Program-made: the position numbers and the translations under genes
Notes under the pieces: model-generated
The model's database searches: none
Told to the model about the DNA's origin: nothing
Seen by the model: the letters and a program-made list of their open reading frames with translations, nothing else
Shown here: positions 15,920-25,129 of the stretch, piece by piece
Position numbering within the stretch: the stretch's first letter is position 1
Layout of the letters: each line of letters begins with the position of its first letter
Source of the DNA: DATFQE01 sp963733845
Lineage (GTDB): Bacteria; Actinomycetota; Thermoleophilia; Gaiellales; Gaiellaceae
Direction of reading: 5' to 3'
DNA length: 64,000 nucleotides
NCBI GenBank assembly: GCA_963733845.1
Contig: CAVTEM010000009.1
Location: 62,001-126,000, forward strand

Positions 15920-16834
15920 ATGACACCGGTACTGGCAGCCGAAGCAGCAGGGATCGCGACGATCGTCGCGGTCGTGCTGATCGTCGCCGTGCTGGTGGTC
16001 TACCTGCTCGCGATCATCTGGCAGCTGCGCAAGATCACGAAGGGCCTCGACGTGGCGATCGAGCACGTCGGCGGGATCGTCGAGAAGAGCGCACCGGTCA
16101 ACGATGTCGTGACGACGATCAACGGGCAGCTCGACGCGGGCGTCGACCTGCTCGAGGGCCTGCTCGTCAAGAAGGCGGGGCTGACGGACGCCGTCGGCCT
16201 CGTGGAAGGCCTCTACGCGGGCTCGGCCGCCGCCGGCTTCCGGGACTTTCCCGAGAGCACGACGATCGAGGCGCCCCGCATCGGCGAGGTGTACACGAAG
16301 GGCACGCTCACGCTTGCCCGGCTCGGCCGGGAGGCGCCGATCGCCGTCGGGAATCCGGCGGGCCCGGCGCTGCGCGACGTCCAGCGAGGCAGCCTCGCCG
16401 CGCGCCTGCTCTACCCCGAGCAGCGGCAGTCGCGGCCCGAGTCGCTGCCCCGGTCGCCGGTCATCGGCACCGACTCGCCGGTGCAGTACCCGCCGAGCGA
16501 GCAGCGCGGCGGCACGACACCGGACGAGGCGGAGATTCGCGAGAAAGGGCCCTGGACCGAGACCGCGGCCGAGGGCATCGTCCCCGCCGAGCTCGGTGGC
16601 TCCGACGCGCCGCAGGAGCTGCTGGCCGAGGACCCGCAGCTCGGCAGCGCGGTGCTCGGCGAGACGACGGGTGCCGAGGAGCCGGCGACCGAGAGCGGGA
16701 TCGACCGGGCTGCGGGCGACCGCGCCGACTCGACCTCCGACGGGGGGCCGGAGGTGCCGGAGGGCGTCGAGCCCGACCTGAAGGACGCGCCCACCGCGAG
16801 GCGCCGACCCGACGCGGAGCCCGCGGACGAATGA
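15920..16834 (+). CDS. Single-span membrane protein with long disordered acidic tail (cluster member E)
   Basis: A 304-residue protein. The N-terminal helix (about residues 10-32) and the following INGQLD-type helical region match member C. After about residue 130 the sequence turns Pro/Glu/Ser/Thr-rich and acidic, which suggests an extended disordered tail. The start ATG follows GGAGACG. It is the last of the five membrane proteins and precedes coxM by 47 bases, so the cluster could be transcribed into the CO dehydrogenase operon. Function unknown. Confidence 0.72.
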   Translation: MTPVLAAEAAGIATIVAVVLIVAVLVVYLLAIIWQLRKITKGLDVAIEHVGGIVEKSAPVNDVVTTINGQLDAGVDLLEGLLVKKAGLTDAVGLVEGLYAGSAAAGFRDFPESTTIEAPRIGEVYTKGTLTLARLGREAPIAVGNPAGPALRDVQRGSLAARLLYPEQRQSRPESLPRSPVIGTDSPVQYPPSEQRGGTTPDEAEIREKGPWTETAAEGIVPAELGGSDAPQELLAEDPQLGSAVLGETTGAEEPATESGIDRAAGDRADSTSDGGPEVPEGVEPDLKDAPTARRRPDAEPADE

Positions 16835-16881
16835 ACCTCGAGACCGAATACCGCTCCGACACGTAACGTCAGGAGAGACTC

Positions 16882-17757
16882 GTGCAGACCCCTGCCTCAT
16901 TCGAGTACGAGCGCGCGACCACCGTCGAGGGTGTGATCGCGTCCCTGCAGAACGCCGGCAGCGGCGCCCGCATCATCGCCGGCGGCCACAGCCTGCTGCC
17001 GATGATGAAGCTGCGGCTCGCGGCCCCCGAGCATCTGATCGACATCAACGACCTGAAGGAGCTCTCGTTCATCCGCGAGGAGCAGGGCGAGATCCGCATC
17101 GGCGCGCTGACGCGCCACGTGGAGCTCTTGAAGTCCGACCTCCTCGCCGAGCGCCTGCCGATCTTCCGCGACGCCGAGAATGTGATCGCCGATCCGGTCG
17201 TCCGCAACCGGGGCACGATCGGCGGCTCGCTCTGCCAGGCGGATGCGGCCGAGGATCTCTCGGCGGTGTGCACGGCGGTCAAGGCGCGCGCAGTGATCCG
17301 CGGCGCCGACGGCGAGCGGGAGGTCGGCCTCGAGCAGTTCCACATCGGGCCGTACATGACCGCCGTGGGCGACGGCGAGCTGCTGACCGAGGTCCGGATA
17401 CCGCTCCGCGACGGAGGCGGGAGCGCGCACGAGAAGGTCGAGCGCCGCGCGGGCGACTGGGCGATCGCGGCCGCCTCGGCGGCCGTCTGGATCGACGGCG
17501 GGAAGATCGCCGACGTCGGGATCGCGCTCGCCGCGGTCGGCCTCACGACAGTTCACGTCTCCCGGGCCGAGGAGCTGCTGCGCGGCGAGGCGCCCTCCGA
17601 GGAGCTGTTTGCGCAGGCCGGCGAGATCGCCTCGGCGGACTGCTCGCCGACCGCGGACGGCCGGGGCCCCGTCGACTACAAGCGCCATCTCGCGGGCACG
17701 CTGACGAAGCGCGCGCTCGCCCGCGCGACCGCGCGCGCACTAGGGCAGGAGGGCTGA
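16882..17757 (+). CDS. coxM: Carbon monoxide dehydrogenase medium (FAD) subunit, form I cluster
   Basis: A 291-residue flavoprotein subunit that moves electrons from the iron-sulfur subunit to the quinone pool. FAD-binding motifs AGGHSLLPMMKLR near residue 35 and TIGGSLCQADAAED near 115 are intact, as is the C-terminal CO dehydrogenase flavoprotein domain. The GTG start is preceded by AGGAGAG. Its stop overlaps the coxS start by one base (TGATG), giving the M-S-L order typical of form I operons. Unlike the second copy downstream, the frame is unbroken. Confidence 0.95.
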   Translation: MQTPASFEYERATTVEGVIASLQNAGSGARIIAGGHSLLPMMKLRLAAPEHLIDINDLKELSFIREEQGEIRIGALTRHVELLKSDLLAERLPIFRDAENVIADPVVRNRGTIGGSLCQADAAEDLSAVCTAVKARAVIRGADGEREVGLEQFHIGPYMTAVGDGELLTEVRIPLRDGGGSAHEKVERRAGDWAIAAASAAVWIDGGKIADVGIALAAVGLTTVHVSRAEELLRGEAPSEELFAQAGEIASADCSPTADGRGPVDYKRHLAGTLTKRALARATARALGQEG

Positions 17758-18236
17758 TGGACGTCACGATCACGATCAACGGCGAGCAGGTCTCGCGCGA
17801 CGTCGAGCCGCGGCAGCTGCTCGTCCACTTCATCCGGGAGACGCCCGGCCTGACCGGGACGCACTGGGGCTGCGACACGTCCAACTGCGGTGCGTGCGTG
17901 GTGCTGATGGACGGCGAGCCCGTCAAGTCCTGCACGATCCTGGCGGCCATGTGCGTCGGGCACGAGATCCGCACGGTCGAGTCGCTCGAGGTCGACGGCC
18001 AGCTCGACCCGATCCAGCAGGGATTCCACGAGCTGCACGCGCTCCAGTGCGGCTTCTGCACGCCGGGGATGCTGATGACCGCGCGGGCGCTGCTGGACGA
18101 GAACCCGGACCCGTCCGAGCAGGAGATCCGCACGGCCATCTCGGGCGCGATCTGCCGCTGCACCGGCTACAAGAACATCGTCGCGGCGGTTCGCTGGGCC
18201 GCCGAGCACGAGGCAACCGCGAAACAGGGGGTCTGA
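17757..18236 (+). CDS. coxS: Carbon monoxide dehydrogenase small (2Fe-2S) subunit, form I cluster
   Basis: A 159-residue electron-transfer subunit with two [2Fe-2S] clusters. The N-terminal plant-type ferredoxin domain binds one through Cys39, Cys44, Cys47 and Cys59. The C-terminal four-helix domain binds the other through CGFC and CRC motifs. It passes electrons from the Mo-Cu site of CoxL to the FAD of CoxM. The ATG at 17757 is chosen because it overlaps the coxM stop; the longer frame upstream is shadow. Confidence 0.95.
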   Translation: MDVTITINGEQVSRDVEPRQLLVHFIRETPGLTGTHWGCDTSNCGACVVLMDGEPVKSCTILAAMCVGHEIRTVESLEVDGQLDPIQQGFHELHALQCGFCTPGMLMTARALLDENPDPSEQEIRTAISGAICRCTGYKNIVAAVRWAAEHEATAKQGV

Positions 18237-18238
18237 GC

Positions 18239-20623
18239 ATGGCCACGGTCGAGAACCTGCCGAGCCCCACGACCGAGCGGCCGATCGGCTTCGGCCGGCT
18301 GAAGCGCAAGGAGGACGCGCGCTTCATCCGCGGCAAGGGCACCTACCTGGACGACATCCGCCTGCCCGGAATGGTGCACGGCGCCGTGCTGCGCAGCCCG
18401 TACGCGCACGCGCGCATCGTCTCCATCGACACGTCGCGGGCGCTCGCGCACCCCAACGTGGCCGCGGTCGTCACCGCCAAGGACCTCGAGACGCTCGGGC
18501 TCGCGTGGATGCCGACGATCTCCTACGACACGCAGGCGGTGCTCGCGGGCGACAAGGTCCGCTTCCAGGGGCAGGAGGTCGCGTTCGTGATCGCGACGGA
18601 CGAGTACTCGGCGAACGACGCGCTCGAGCTGATCGACGTCGAGTACGAGCCGCTGCCGGCGATCGTGAACGCGCGCAAGGCGCTGGACCCCGACGCGCCG
18701 CTGATCCGCGACGACAAGGCCGGGCAGCGCGACAACCTCGCCAGCCCGACGTGGGAGGCAGGCGACGAGGAGGCGACGAACCGCGCCTTCGCCGAGGCGG
18801 ACACCGTGGTGTCGCGCGACATCATCTACCCGCGCTGCCACCCGGCGCCGCTGGAGACCTGCGGCATGATCGCCGACTTCAACCCGGAGACCGGCCAGCT
18901 CGACATCTACAACGGCAACCAGGCGCCGCACGCCCACCGCACGGTCTACGCGCACGTCGCCGGGCTCGCGGAGCACATGATCCGGATCCAGTGCTCCGAC
19001 ATCGGGGGCGGCTTCGGCAACAAGGTCCCCGTCTACCCGGGCTACGTCTGCGCGATCGCCGGCTCGATCGTGGCCGGGGTGCCGGTCAAGTGGGTCGAGA
19101 ACCGCACCGAGAACCTCGTCTCCACCGGGTTCGCGCGCGATTACGTGATGCACGCCGAAATGTGCTCGAAGGACGGCAAGATCACCGGCCTCCGCGTCGA
19201 CGTGATCGCCGACCACGGCGCCTTCGACAGCACCGCGCAGCCGACGAAGTTCCCGGCCGGGTTCTTCCACATCGTCTGCGGCTCGTACGACCTGCAGGCG
19301 TCCCACGTGAAGGTCAAGGCCGTGTACTCGAACAAGGCGCCCGGCGGGGTCGCCTACCGCTGCTCGTTCCGGATCACCGAGGCCGTCTACCTCGTGGAAC
19401 GGATGGTGGACGCGCTCGCGCTGGAGCTGAAGGCCGACCCGATCGAGCTGAGGATGCGGAGCTTCATCGCCCCCGAGCAGTTCCCCTACGAGACGACGAC
19501 CGGCTGGACGTACGACTCCGGCAACTACGCCGAGACGATGCGCGTGGCCATGGAGCTGGCCGGCTACGAGGAGCTGCGGCGCGAGCAGGCGGAGAAGCGC
19601 GCCCGCGGCGAGCTGATGGGCATCGGCGTCTCCTTCTTCACCGAAGGCGTGGGCGCGGGGCCCCGCAAGCACATGGACATCCTCGGCCTCGCCATGAACG
19701 ACGGCGCCGACCTGCGCGTGCACCCGTCGGGCAAGGCCGTCGTCTCGATCAGCGCGCAGACGCAGGGACAGGGCCACGAGACGACGTTCGCGCAGATCGT
19801 CGCCGAGGAGCTGGGCATCCCGCCCGAGGACGTCGAAGTCCGGCACGGGGACACCGACCGGTCGCCGTACGGGCTCGGCACGTACGGGAGCCGCTCGACG
19901 CCCGTGTCCGGAGGTGCCGTCGCGGTCGTCTCGCGCAAGGTGCGCGACAAGGCGCGCCTGATCGCCTCGACGATGCTCGAGGCGAGCCCGGACGACCTGG
20001 CGTGGGAGAAGGGCCGCTGGTACGTCAAGGGCGACCCCGAGAAGGGGGCGGCGATCGAGGAGATCGCGGCCAGGGCGTACAGCGGCGAGGAGCTGCCGAC
20101 CGGGATGGAGGGCGGCCTCGACGCGCAGGTGATCTACGACCCGCCCAACCTCACCTATCCCTACGGGGCGTACATCGCCGTGGTCGACATCGATCCCGAC
20201 ACCGCGCACGTGACCGTTCGGCGCTTCGTCGCCGTCGACGACTGCGGCGTCCGCATCAACCCGATGATCGTCGACGGCCAGATCCACGGCGGCCTCGCCG
20301 AGGGCGTCGGCATCGCCCTGATGGAGGTGATCAGCTTCGACGAGGAGGGGAACTGCCTGAACTCGTCGTTCATGGACTACCTGATCCCGACGGCGCTCGA
20401 GTGTCCCGACTTCGAGCTCGGCGAGACCGTCACCCCGTGCCCGCACCACCCGCTCGGGGCCAAGGGGGTCGGAGAGTCGCCGAACGTCGGGTCGCCGCCG
20501 GCGATCGTGAACGCGGTCATCGACGCGTTGCACGAGACGCACGGAGTCGACCACATCGACATGCCCTGCACACCGGCGCGCGTGTGGGCTGCGATGCAGG
20601 GGCGCCCCGAGCCACCGCAATGA
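18239..20623 (+). CDS. coxL: Carbon monoxide dehydrogenase large (Mo-Cu) subunit, form I
   Basis: A 794-residue catalytic subunit oxidising CO to CO2 at a Mo-Cu centre with molybdopterin cytosine dinucleotide. The decisive motif AYRCSFR occupies residues 372-378, with Cys375 the copper ligand that defines form I (true aerobic CODH). The QGQGHE cofactor-binding segment and the late GVGES motif with the catalytic Glu are also present. Start ATG at 18239, two bases after coxS. Its stop overlaps coxD (ATGA). Full length compared with characterised CoxL of about 800 residues. The host should be able to oxidise CO, probably at trace levels as an energy supplement. Confidence 0.97.
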   Translation: MATVENLPSPTTERPIGFGRLKRKEDARFIRGKGTYLDDIRLPGMVHGAVLRSPYAHARIVSIDTSRALAHPNVAAVVTAKDLETLGLAWMPTISYDTQAVLAGDKVRFQGQEVAFVIATDEYSANDALELIDVEYEPLPAIVNARKALDPDAPLIRDDKAGQRDNLASPTWEAGDEEATNRAFAEADTVVSRDIIYPRCHPAPLETCGMIADFNPETGQLDIYNGNQAPHAHRTVYAHVAGLAEHMIRIQCSDIGGGFGNKVPVYPGYVCAIAGSIVAGVPVKWVENRTENLVSTGFARDYVMHAEMCSKDGKITGLRVDVIADHGAFDSTAQPTKFPAGFFHIVCGSYDLQASHVKVKAVYSNKAPGGVAYRCSFRITEAVYLVERMVDALALELKADPIELRMRSFIAPEQFPYETTTGWTYDSGNYAETMRVAMELAGYEELRREQAEKRARGELMGIGVSFFTEGVGAGPRKHMDILGLAMNDGADLRVHPSGKAVVSISAQTQGQGHETTFAQIVAEELGIPPEDVEVRHGDTDRSPYGLGTYGSRSTPVSGGAVAVVSRKVRDKARLIASTMLEASPDDLAWEKGRWYVKGDPEKGAAIEEIAARAYSGEELPTGMEGGLDAQVIYDPPNLTYPYGAYIAVVDIDPDTAHVTVRRFVAVDDCGVRINPMIVDGQIHGGLAEGVGIALMEVISFDEEGNCLNSSFMDYLIPTALECPDFELGETVTPCPHHPLGAKGVGESPNVGSPPAIVNAVIDALHETHGVDHIDMPCTPARVWAAMQGRPEPPQ

Positions 20624-21537
20624 CCGAGGTCACGGGCGAGGCGGCGGGCGAGCTCCGCCGGCTCGTACCCGACGTCGAGACGCTCGCCCGCCGGCTCGGC
20701 GCCGTCGACTACCTCGTCGACGAGGGGCTCGCGACTTCGCTGTTCCTCAGCCTCCGCCTCCCGCAGCCGTTGCTGCTCGAGGGCGAGGCGGGCGTCGGCA
20801 AGACCGAGGCGGCCAAGTCGCTGGCGGTCGTCCTCGACACACCGCTCCACCGCCTGCAGTGCTACGAGGGCATCGACGTCGCCGAGGCGCTGTACGAGTG
20901 GAACTACCCGCGCCAGCTGCTGAGCATCCGCCTCGCCGACTCGAGCGGCTCGGAGCTGGGCGAGGAGGAGCTCTTCGGGCCCGACTACCTGATCCGCCGC
21001 CCGCTCCTGCGGGCGCTCGAGCACCCCGGCCCACGCCCTGCGGTGCTCCTGATCGACGAGATCGACCGTGCCGACGACGACTTCGAGGCGTTCCTGCTCG
21101 AGCTGCTCGGGGACGCGAGCGTGACGATCCCCGAGCTCGGCACGATCCGGGCGACGCATCCGCCGGCGATCGTGCTGACGTCCAACCGGACGCGCGACCT
21201 CCACGACGCCGTCAAGCGCCGCTGCCTCTACCACTGGATCGACTACCCGAACACCGAGCGCGAGGTGGAGATCGTGCGCCGACGCGTCAAGGATGCCTCG
21301 GAGACGCTGGCGGTGCAGGTCGCGAACGCGGTCTCGCGCATGCGCGACAGCGACGTGCAGAAGCCTCCGGGCATCGCCGAGTCGATCGACTGGCTGGCGG
21401 CGCTGAGCGTCCTCGGCGTCGAGCAGCTGGACGCCGCCGCCGTCGACCGTACGCTGGGATCGGTCCTGAAGTACGCGGAGGACCAGGACGTGATCCGCGC
21501 CGCCGGTCTCGAGCAGCTCGTGGGCCGCGGTGACTGA
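20620..21537 (+). CDS. coxD: CoxD-like MoxR AAA+ ATPase (CODH maturation)
   Basis: A 305-residue AAA+ ATPase. Walker A GEAGVGKTE, Walker B LLIDEIDRADD and the sensor TSNRTRDLHDA are intact. In Oligotropha, CoxD is a chaperone needed to insert sulfur and copper into the CoxL active site. The start ATG overlaps the coxL stop, and the vWA gene overlaps its 3' end, so it belongs to the coxMSLDE unit. A second MoxR paralogue lies at 27040-27906. Confidence 0.92.
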   Translation: MTEVTGEAAGELRRLVPDVETLARRLGAVDYLVDEGLATSLFLSLRLPQPLLLEGEAGVGKTEAAKSLAVVLDTPLHRLQCYEGIDVAEALYEWNYPRQLLSIRLADSSGSELGEEELFGPDYLIRRPLLRALEHPGPRPAVLLIDEIDRADDDFEAFLLELLGDASVTIPELGTIRATHPPAIVLTSNRTRDLHDAVKRRCLYHWIDYPNTEREVEIVRRRVKDASETLAVQVANAVSRMRDSDVQKPPGIAESIDWLAALSVLGVEQLDAAAVDRTLGSVLKYAEDQDVIRAAGLEQLVGRGD

Positions 21538-22861
21538 CTTCGGCGTCGAGACGATCGAGCTCGACCTGCCGCCGCTCGTCGTCGCGCTCGGCCGGCGCCT
21601 GCGGGAGCGCGGCCTGCCGGTCACCCCGGGCCGGGCGGTCGAGTTCGCGCACGCACTCGGGCTCGTCCGGCCCGTCTCGCGCCGGCGGCTGTACTGGACC
21701 GCCCGCGCCGTCTTCGTCTCCGACCCCGGGCAGGTCTCCGCGTTCGACGCCGTCTTCGCCTCGGTGTTCGGCAGCCGGGCCGTGCCCGAGCCGCAGGAGC
21801 TCGAGGAGCGTAGGCCGGCGCCGGCGGACGAGCGGCCGCCCTCGGCCCGCCGGGACGGGCTGTCGCGGGAACAGCGCCTGACCGTGTCGTCCCCGGCCGA
21901 CGGGCGCGACGAGGCCGACGACACACCGGAGACCGAGCTGCCTCTGGCGCTCGCGAGCGACGAGGAGCTGCTCAGGCAGAAGAGCTTCGACGCGCTCGAG
22001 CCGCACGAGCTCGCACAGCTCTACCGGCTCATGTCCCGACTCCAGCTGGCGGCTCCGCGCCGGCGCAGGCGCCGGTACGAGCGGGGTCGCCGCGGCGAGC
22101 AGATCGACCTGCGGCGCACCCTGCGCGGCAGCCTGCGCACGGCAGGCGATCCGATCAGGCTCGCGCGTCGACGCAGGCGGGTCGCCCGCCGGCGGCTGGT
22201 GCTGCTGTGCGACATCTCCGGCTCGATGGAGCCCTACGCACGCGCCTACCTGCAGTTCCTGACGGCGGCTGCCGGCAACGGGCCGAACGCCGAGGCGTTC
22301 GTCTTCGCCACGCGCCTGACTCGTCTGACCCGCGCCCTGTCCTCCAGGAACCCGGAACGCGCGCTCCAGCGGGCGGCCGCCGCCGCGCCGGACTGGTCGA
22401 GCGGCACCAGGATCGGCGACGCGCTGCGCGAGTTCAACAATAGGCACGGCCGGCGCGGGATGGCGCGCGGTGCCGTGATCGTGATCCTCTCCGACGGCTG
22501 GGAGCGCGGCGATCCGGTGCTCGTCGGGCGTGAGCTCGAGCGCCTGGCGCGACTGGCTCACCGGATCGTGTGGGTCAACCCGCGGGTCGGCGCCGGCGGC
22601 TTCTCGGTGGGGTCCGCCGGGATGAGGGCGGCGCTGCCGTACTGCGACGCGCTCGTGAGCGGTCACAGCTTCCAGGCGCTCGACGAGGTCGTGGAAGCGA
22701 TCGGAGCCGATGCGTGGAGCAGGCCCGCGCCGCAGCTCGACGCCGACGAGGAGGAGCCGTGGGCGAGCGCCACCCCGGTGCCCGGCAGCTCGGTCGCGAT
22801 GCCGAGCGGCCACGGGCCCAAGCGGGGCGAGACCACACCCGGCTGGGTGACCGATGACTGA
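21530..22861 (+). CDS. coxE: CoxE-like von Willebrand factor A domain protein
   Basis: A 443-residue partner of the MoxR ATPase in CODH active-site assembly. The C-terminal vWA domain has the metal-binding motif LCDISGSM (DxSxS) and the LSDGWERGD segment. The N-terminal part is the variable CoxE helper region, with an acidic linker at about residues 80-150. The GTG start overlaps coxD by 8 bases. It keeps MoxR-vWA pairing, as the paralogous pair at 26012-27906 does. Confidence 0.9.
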   Translation: MTDFGVETIELDLPPLVVALGRRLRERGLPVTPGRAVEFAHALGLVRPVSRRRLYWTARAVFVSDPGQVSAFDAVFASVFGSRAVPEPQELEERRPAPADERPPSARRDGLSREQRLTVSSPADGRDEADDTPETELPLALASDEELLRQKSFDALEPHELAQLYRLMSRLQLAAPRRRRRRYERGRRGEQIDLRRTLRGSLRTAGDPIRLARRRRRVARRRLVLLCDISGSMEPYARAYLQFLTAAAGNGPNAEAFVFATRLTRLTRALSSRNPERALQRAAAAAPDWSSGTRIGDALREFNNRHGRRGMARGAVIVILSDGWERGDPVLVGRELERLARLAHRIVWVNPRVGAGGFSVGSAGMRAALPYCDALVSGHSFQALDEVVEAIGADAWSRPAPQLDADEEEPWASATPVPGSSVAMPSGHGPKRGETTPGWVTDD

Positions 22862-23039
22862 GAAGCTCTGCATCTACCCCGGTTGCGAGCGTCCGGCCGT
22901 CCCTCCGCTTCCGCAGGGCGGCCCTCAGCCCGCCTTCTGCGACCTGGAGGAGCACAATGCGCTGACCGCACACCAGGAGCGCCAAAGGTTGGCCGAGCAG
23001 GAAGAAACCGACCCGAGAACGAGGAGGAGCAGTGGCTGA
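22854..23039 (+). CDS. Small Cys-containing protein in the coxMSLDE operon
   Basis: A 61-residue hydrophilic protein with Cys6, Cys11, Cys29 and His34, which could bind one zinc ion, followed by a charged helix. Its ATG overlaps the end of coxE by 8 bases and its stop overlaps the GTG of the mini-CoxL gene, so it is embedded in the operon by coupling at both ends. I do not recognise the family. Its position suggests a small accessory protein of CODH maturation, but that is only inference. Confidence 0.6.
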   Translation: MTEKLCIYPGCERPAVPPLPQGGPQPAFCDLEEHNALTAHQERQRLAEQEETDPRTRRSSG

Positions 23040-23485
23040 CGAGGCCTACCGCGCAGTCTTCCTGCGCGTGCATCCGACCGGGAAGATGGTCCTGAGCCTG
23101 ACCACCGAGCCCGACGGGAAGGACAGCGAGTACGCAGGGCTCGTCGCCGACGAGCTCGGCGTGCCGCCCCTGGACGTCAAGGTCGTCCCGGCAGACACCG
23201 ACCGCTTCGGTGTCGGGCACGGGTTCAACGCAAGCCCGTCGGCGGGCACCTCGGCGGCAGTCGTGAGCGCGGCCGGGAAGATCAAGGACAAGGCGCGGCT
23301 GCTCGCGGGTATGTCGCTCGAGGCCGACCCCGAGAGCCTGCGTTGGTCGAACGGCGCCTGGGTCGGAGGACGACGAGGCCGAGGTGAGGACGATCGAGGC
23401 GCTCGCCCTCTACGCGCACGGCACCGGGGAGCTGCCTCCGGGCGTCGAGGGCGGCCTGGACGCCCAGACCGTCTACCGGGACTGA
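23032..23485 (+). CDS. Stand-alone CoxL-like molybdopterin-domain fragment (mini-CoxL), frameshifted
   Basis: About 150 residues that align by eye with residues roughly 490-635 of the full CoxL upstream: VHPTGKMVLSLT..., DELGVPPLDVKVVPADTDRFGVG, SAAGKIKDKARLLAG and ending LPPGVEGGLDAQTVYRD. The cofactor segment QGQGHE of CoxL is replaced by a DGKDSEYAG stretch, so it cannot be catalytic. A single extra base near 23365 breaks the frame; the downstream part is in the next frame. The GTG start overlaps the preceding small gene, so it is the last gene of the operon and not random debris. It converges on the YceI-SOD gene, whose stop codon directly abuts. Role unknown. Confidence 0.75.
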
Positions 23486-24650
23486 TCAGCGCCGCCGCGA
23501 CAGCGGGATGTGGGCCCTCGAGACCCAGCCGTTCACGACCCCCCAGTCGAGGTTGGCCAGGAACGCATCGACGTAGGCGTCTCGATCGGTCTGGAAGTCG
23601 AGGTAGTAGGCGTGCTCGTGGACGTCGAGCGCGACGAGCGGCGTCGCGTTCCAGACCGGGTACGCGTTCGGCCCATCGCCGACGTAGTTGAACACGCCGC
23701 CCCTCGTCCCAGTCGTAGGCGGTCCAAGCCCAGCCGCGGGCAGCCATCGCCGTCGCCTTCAGATCGGCGCGCCACGCGTCCGCCGAGCCGAAGTCCCGCC
23801 TGATCAGCGTCCCTGCCGCGCCCCTGGGGTTTCCTCCGTCGCCGCCGAGGTGCTCGAGGTAGAGCTCGTGGTTCTTGATCCCGCCGAGCGCGTACGAGAG
23901 CTCGATCTTCAGCGCGCGGACCTCGGAGTAGACCTGGTTCGCATCGCCGAGCTCGGCCGTCTCGAGCTTGCGCAGGATCTCGTTCCGCTTGCTTACGTAG
24001 CCTTCGTACAACCGGTGCTGTGCCTCGATCGACTCGCGGGAGATTCCGTCGAGCTCGAGCAGGGCCGGCCTCAGCTCCCGCGCCTTCAGCTCCTGGAACG
24101 ATCCAGGCAGCTCCGCCTTCGACGGCAGGCTCGCCTCGATCGTGACCTCGACCTCGTCGGCCACCTGGAGCGCACCGAAGAGCGCGGAATAGGGCGTGAT
24201 GCCCCACGTGCTCTGCGTGAGGACGGCGCTGCCCGCGAGCCTGCCCCGGTCGTCGACGCTGAGCTCGAAGGCGAGCGGGTGGGTGGCCCCCGCGAGGGTC
24301 AGCTCCCCCTCGACGCCGACCCGCCCGTCGTCGGCGGCCTGCACCGAGGTCGAGCGGAACTGGATGTCCCCTCGCTTCAGGACCTCGTCGTCGATCGTCT
24401 CCTCGATGCTCGAGTGGTCTTCGTCGGTCAGCTCCACCATCCCGCCGGTGCCCTCGCGCACTCGCAGCGAGGCGCCGTCGGCATCGAGCGCGAGCGCGAC
24501 CTGCTCGGCGACCTCCAGGGTCGCCTGCCAGACGGTGACGTGGAGCAGGAGGTCGTGGCCGGCCTTCGCCGCGGCGCCCGCCCGTCCCGTCCGGACCGAG
24601 AGGGTGCCGTGCCGCGGCCCGAGCTTGAACGTTCCCGTCGGAAGCGGCAC
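23486..24650 (-). CDS. YceI-like domain fused to an Fe/Mn superoxide dismutase, frameshifted near the 3' end
   Basis: One reading frame from a GTG at 24650 first encodes a YceI-like lipocalin-type domain (about residues 1-175), then without a break the helical hairpin and catalytic domain of an Fe/Mn SOD. Likely metal ligands are the His of AQHRLYEGYV, the His of GGIKNHELYLEHL, and Asp/His in ALDVHEHAYYLDF. A one-base excess in GAGGGGCGGC near 23705 shifts the frame; the C-terminal part (FNYVGDGPNAYPVWN to the end) continues in the next frame. The fusion junction itself lies in unbroken sequence. It diverges from coxG by 33 bases. It would detoxify superoxide, plausibly near the oxygen-using CODH system. 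Confidence 0.82.
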
Positions 24651-24683
24651 GCGCGGACCCTAAGCGAACGCTAGAGTCGCCCG

Positions 24684-25115
24684 ATGGCCGTCGAGCTGGA
24701 GCATCCCTTCACGATCGAGAAGCCGATCGACGAGGCCTACGCGGCGATCCTCGATCTCGAGCGCGTGGTCCCCTGCGTCGAGGGGGGCAGCGTGCTCGAC
24801 AAGACCGGGCCGGAGTCGGTGCGGGCGGAGATCGCCATCAAGATGGGCGCGATGTCGCTGAAGTTCACGGGCACGGTCGACATCGTCGAGCAGGATCCGA
24901 GCGCCCATCGCGTGGTCATGAAGGTGAAGTCCAAGGAGGCGGGCGGCCAGGGACACGCGAACGCCGACGTCGCGATCGCGCTGAACGACGGGGGCGGCGT
25001 GATCCACACCAACGCCCAGATCACCGGCAAGGCCGCGTCGATGGGCGAGGGAGTCGTCGTCGGCGTGCTGGACGCGCTGATCAGGGACTTCAGCGGCAAG
25101 CTCTCCAAGCTCTGA
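24684..25115 (+). CDS. coxG: CoxG-like SRPBCC-fold protein (short form)
   Basis: A 143-residue protein of the CO dehydrogenase subunit G family, a helix-grip hydrophobic pocket fold. It opens with EHPFTIEKPIDEAYAAILDLERVVPCVEG, the family signature. In mycobacteria CoxG links CODH to the membrane and has been assigned quinone handling; it is not part of the purified enzyme core. This copy lacks the C-terminal tail seen in the second CoxG at 28924, so it may be soluble. It is followed by a small zinc-ribbon gene 14 bases downstream. Confidence 0.88.
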   Translation: MAVELEHPFTIEKPIDEAYAAILDLERVVPCVEGGSVLDKTGPESVRAEIAIKMGAMSLKFTGTVDIVEQDPSAHRVVMKVKSKEAGGQGHANADVAIALNDGGGVIHTNAQITGKAASMGEGVVVGVLDALIRDFSGKLSKL

Positions 25116-25129
25116 CGGTTCGGGACGCC

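Noticed and set aside
18167..20620. An 817-residue minus-strand frame opposite coxL
   Set aside because: Composition is Arg/His/Val/Asp-rich noise without motifs; coxL on the other strand is certain.
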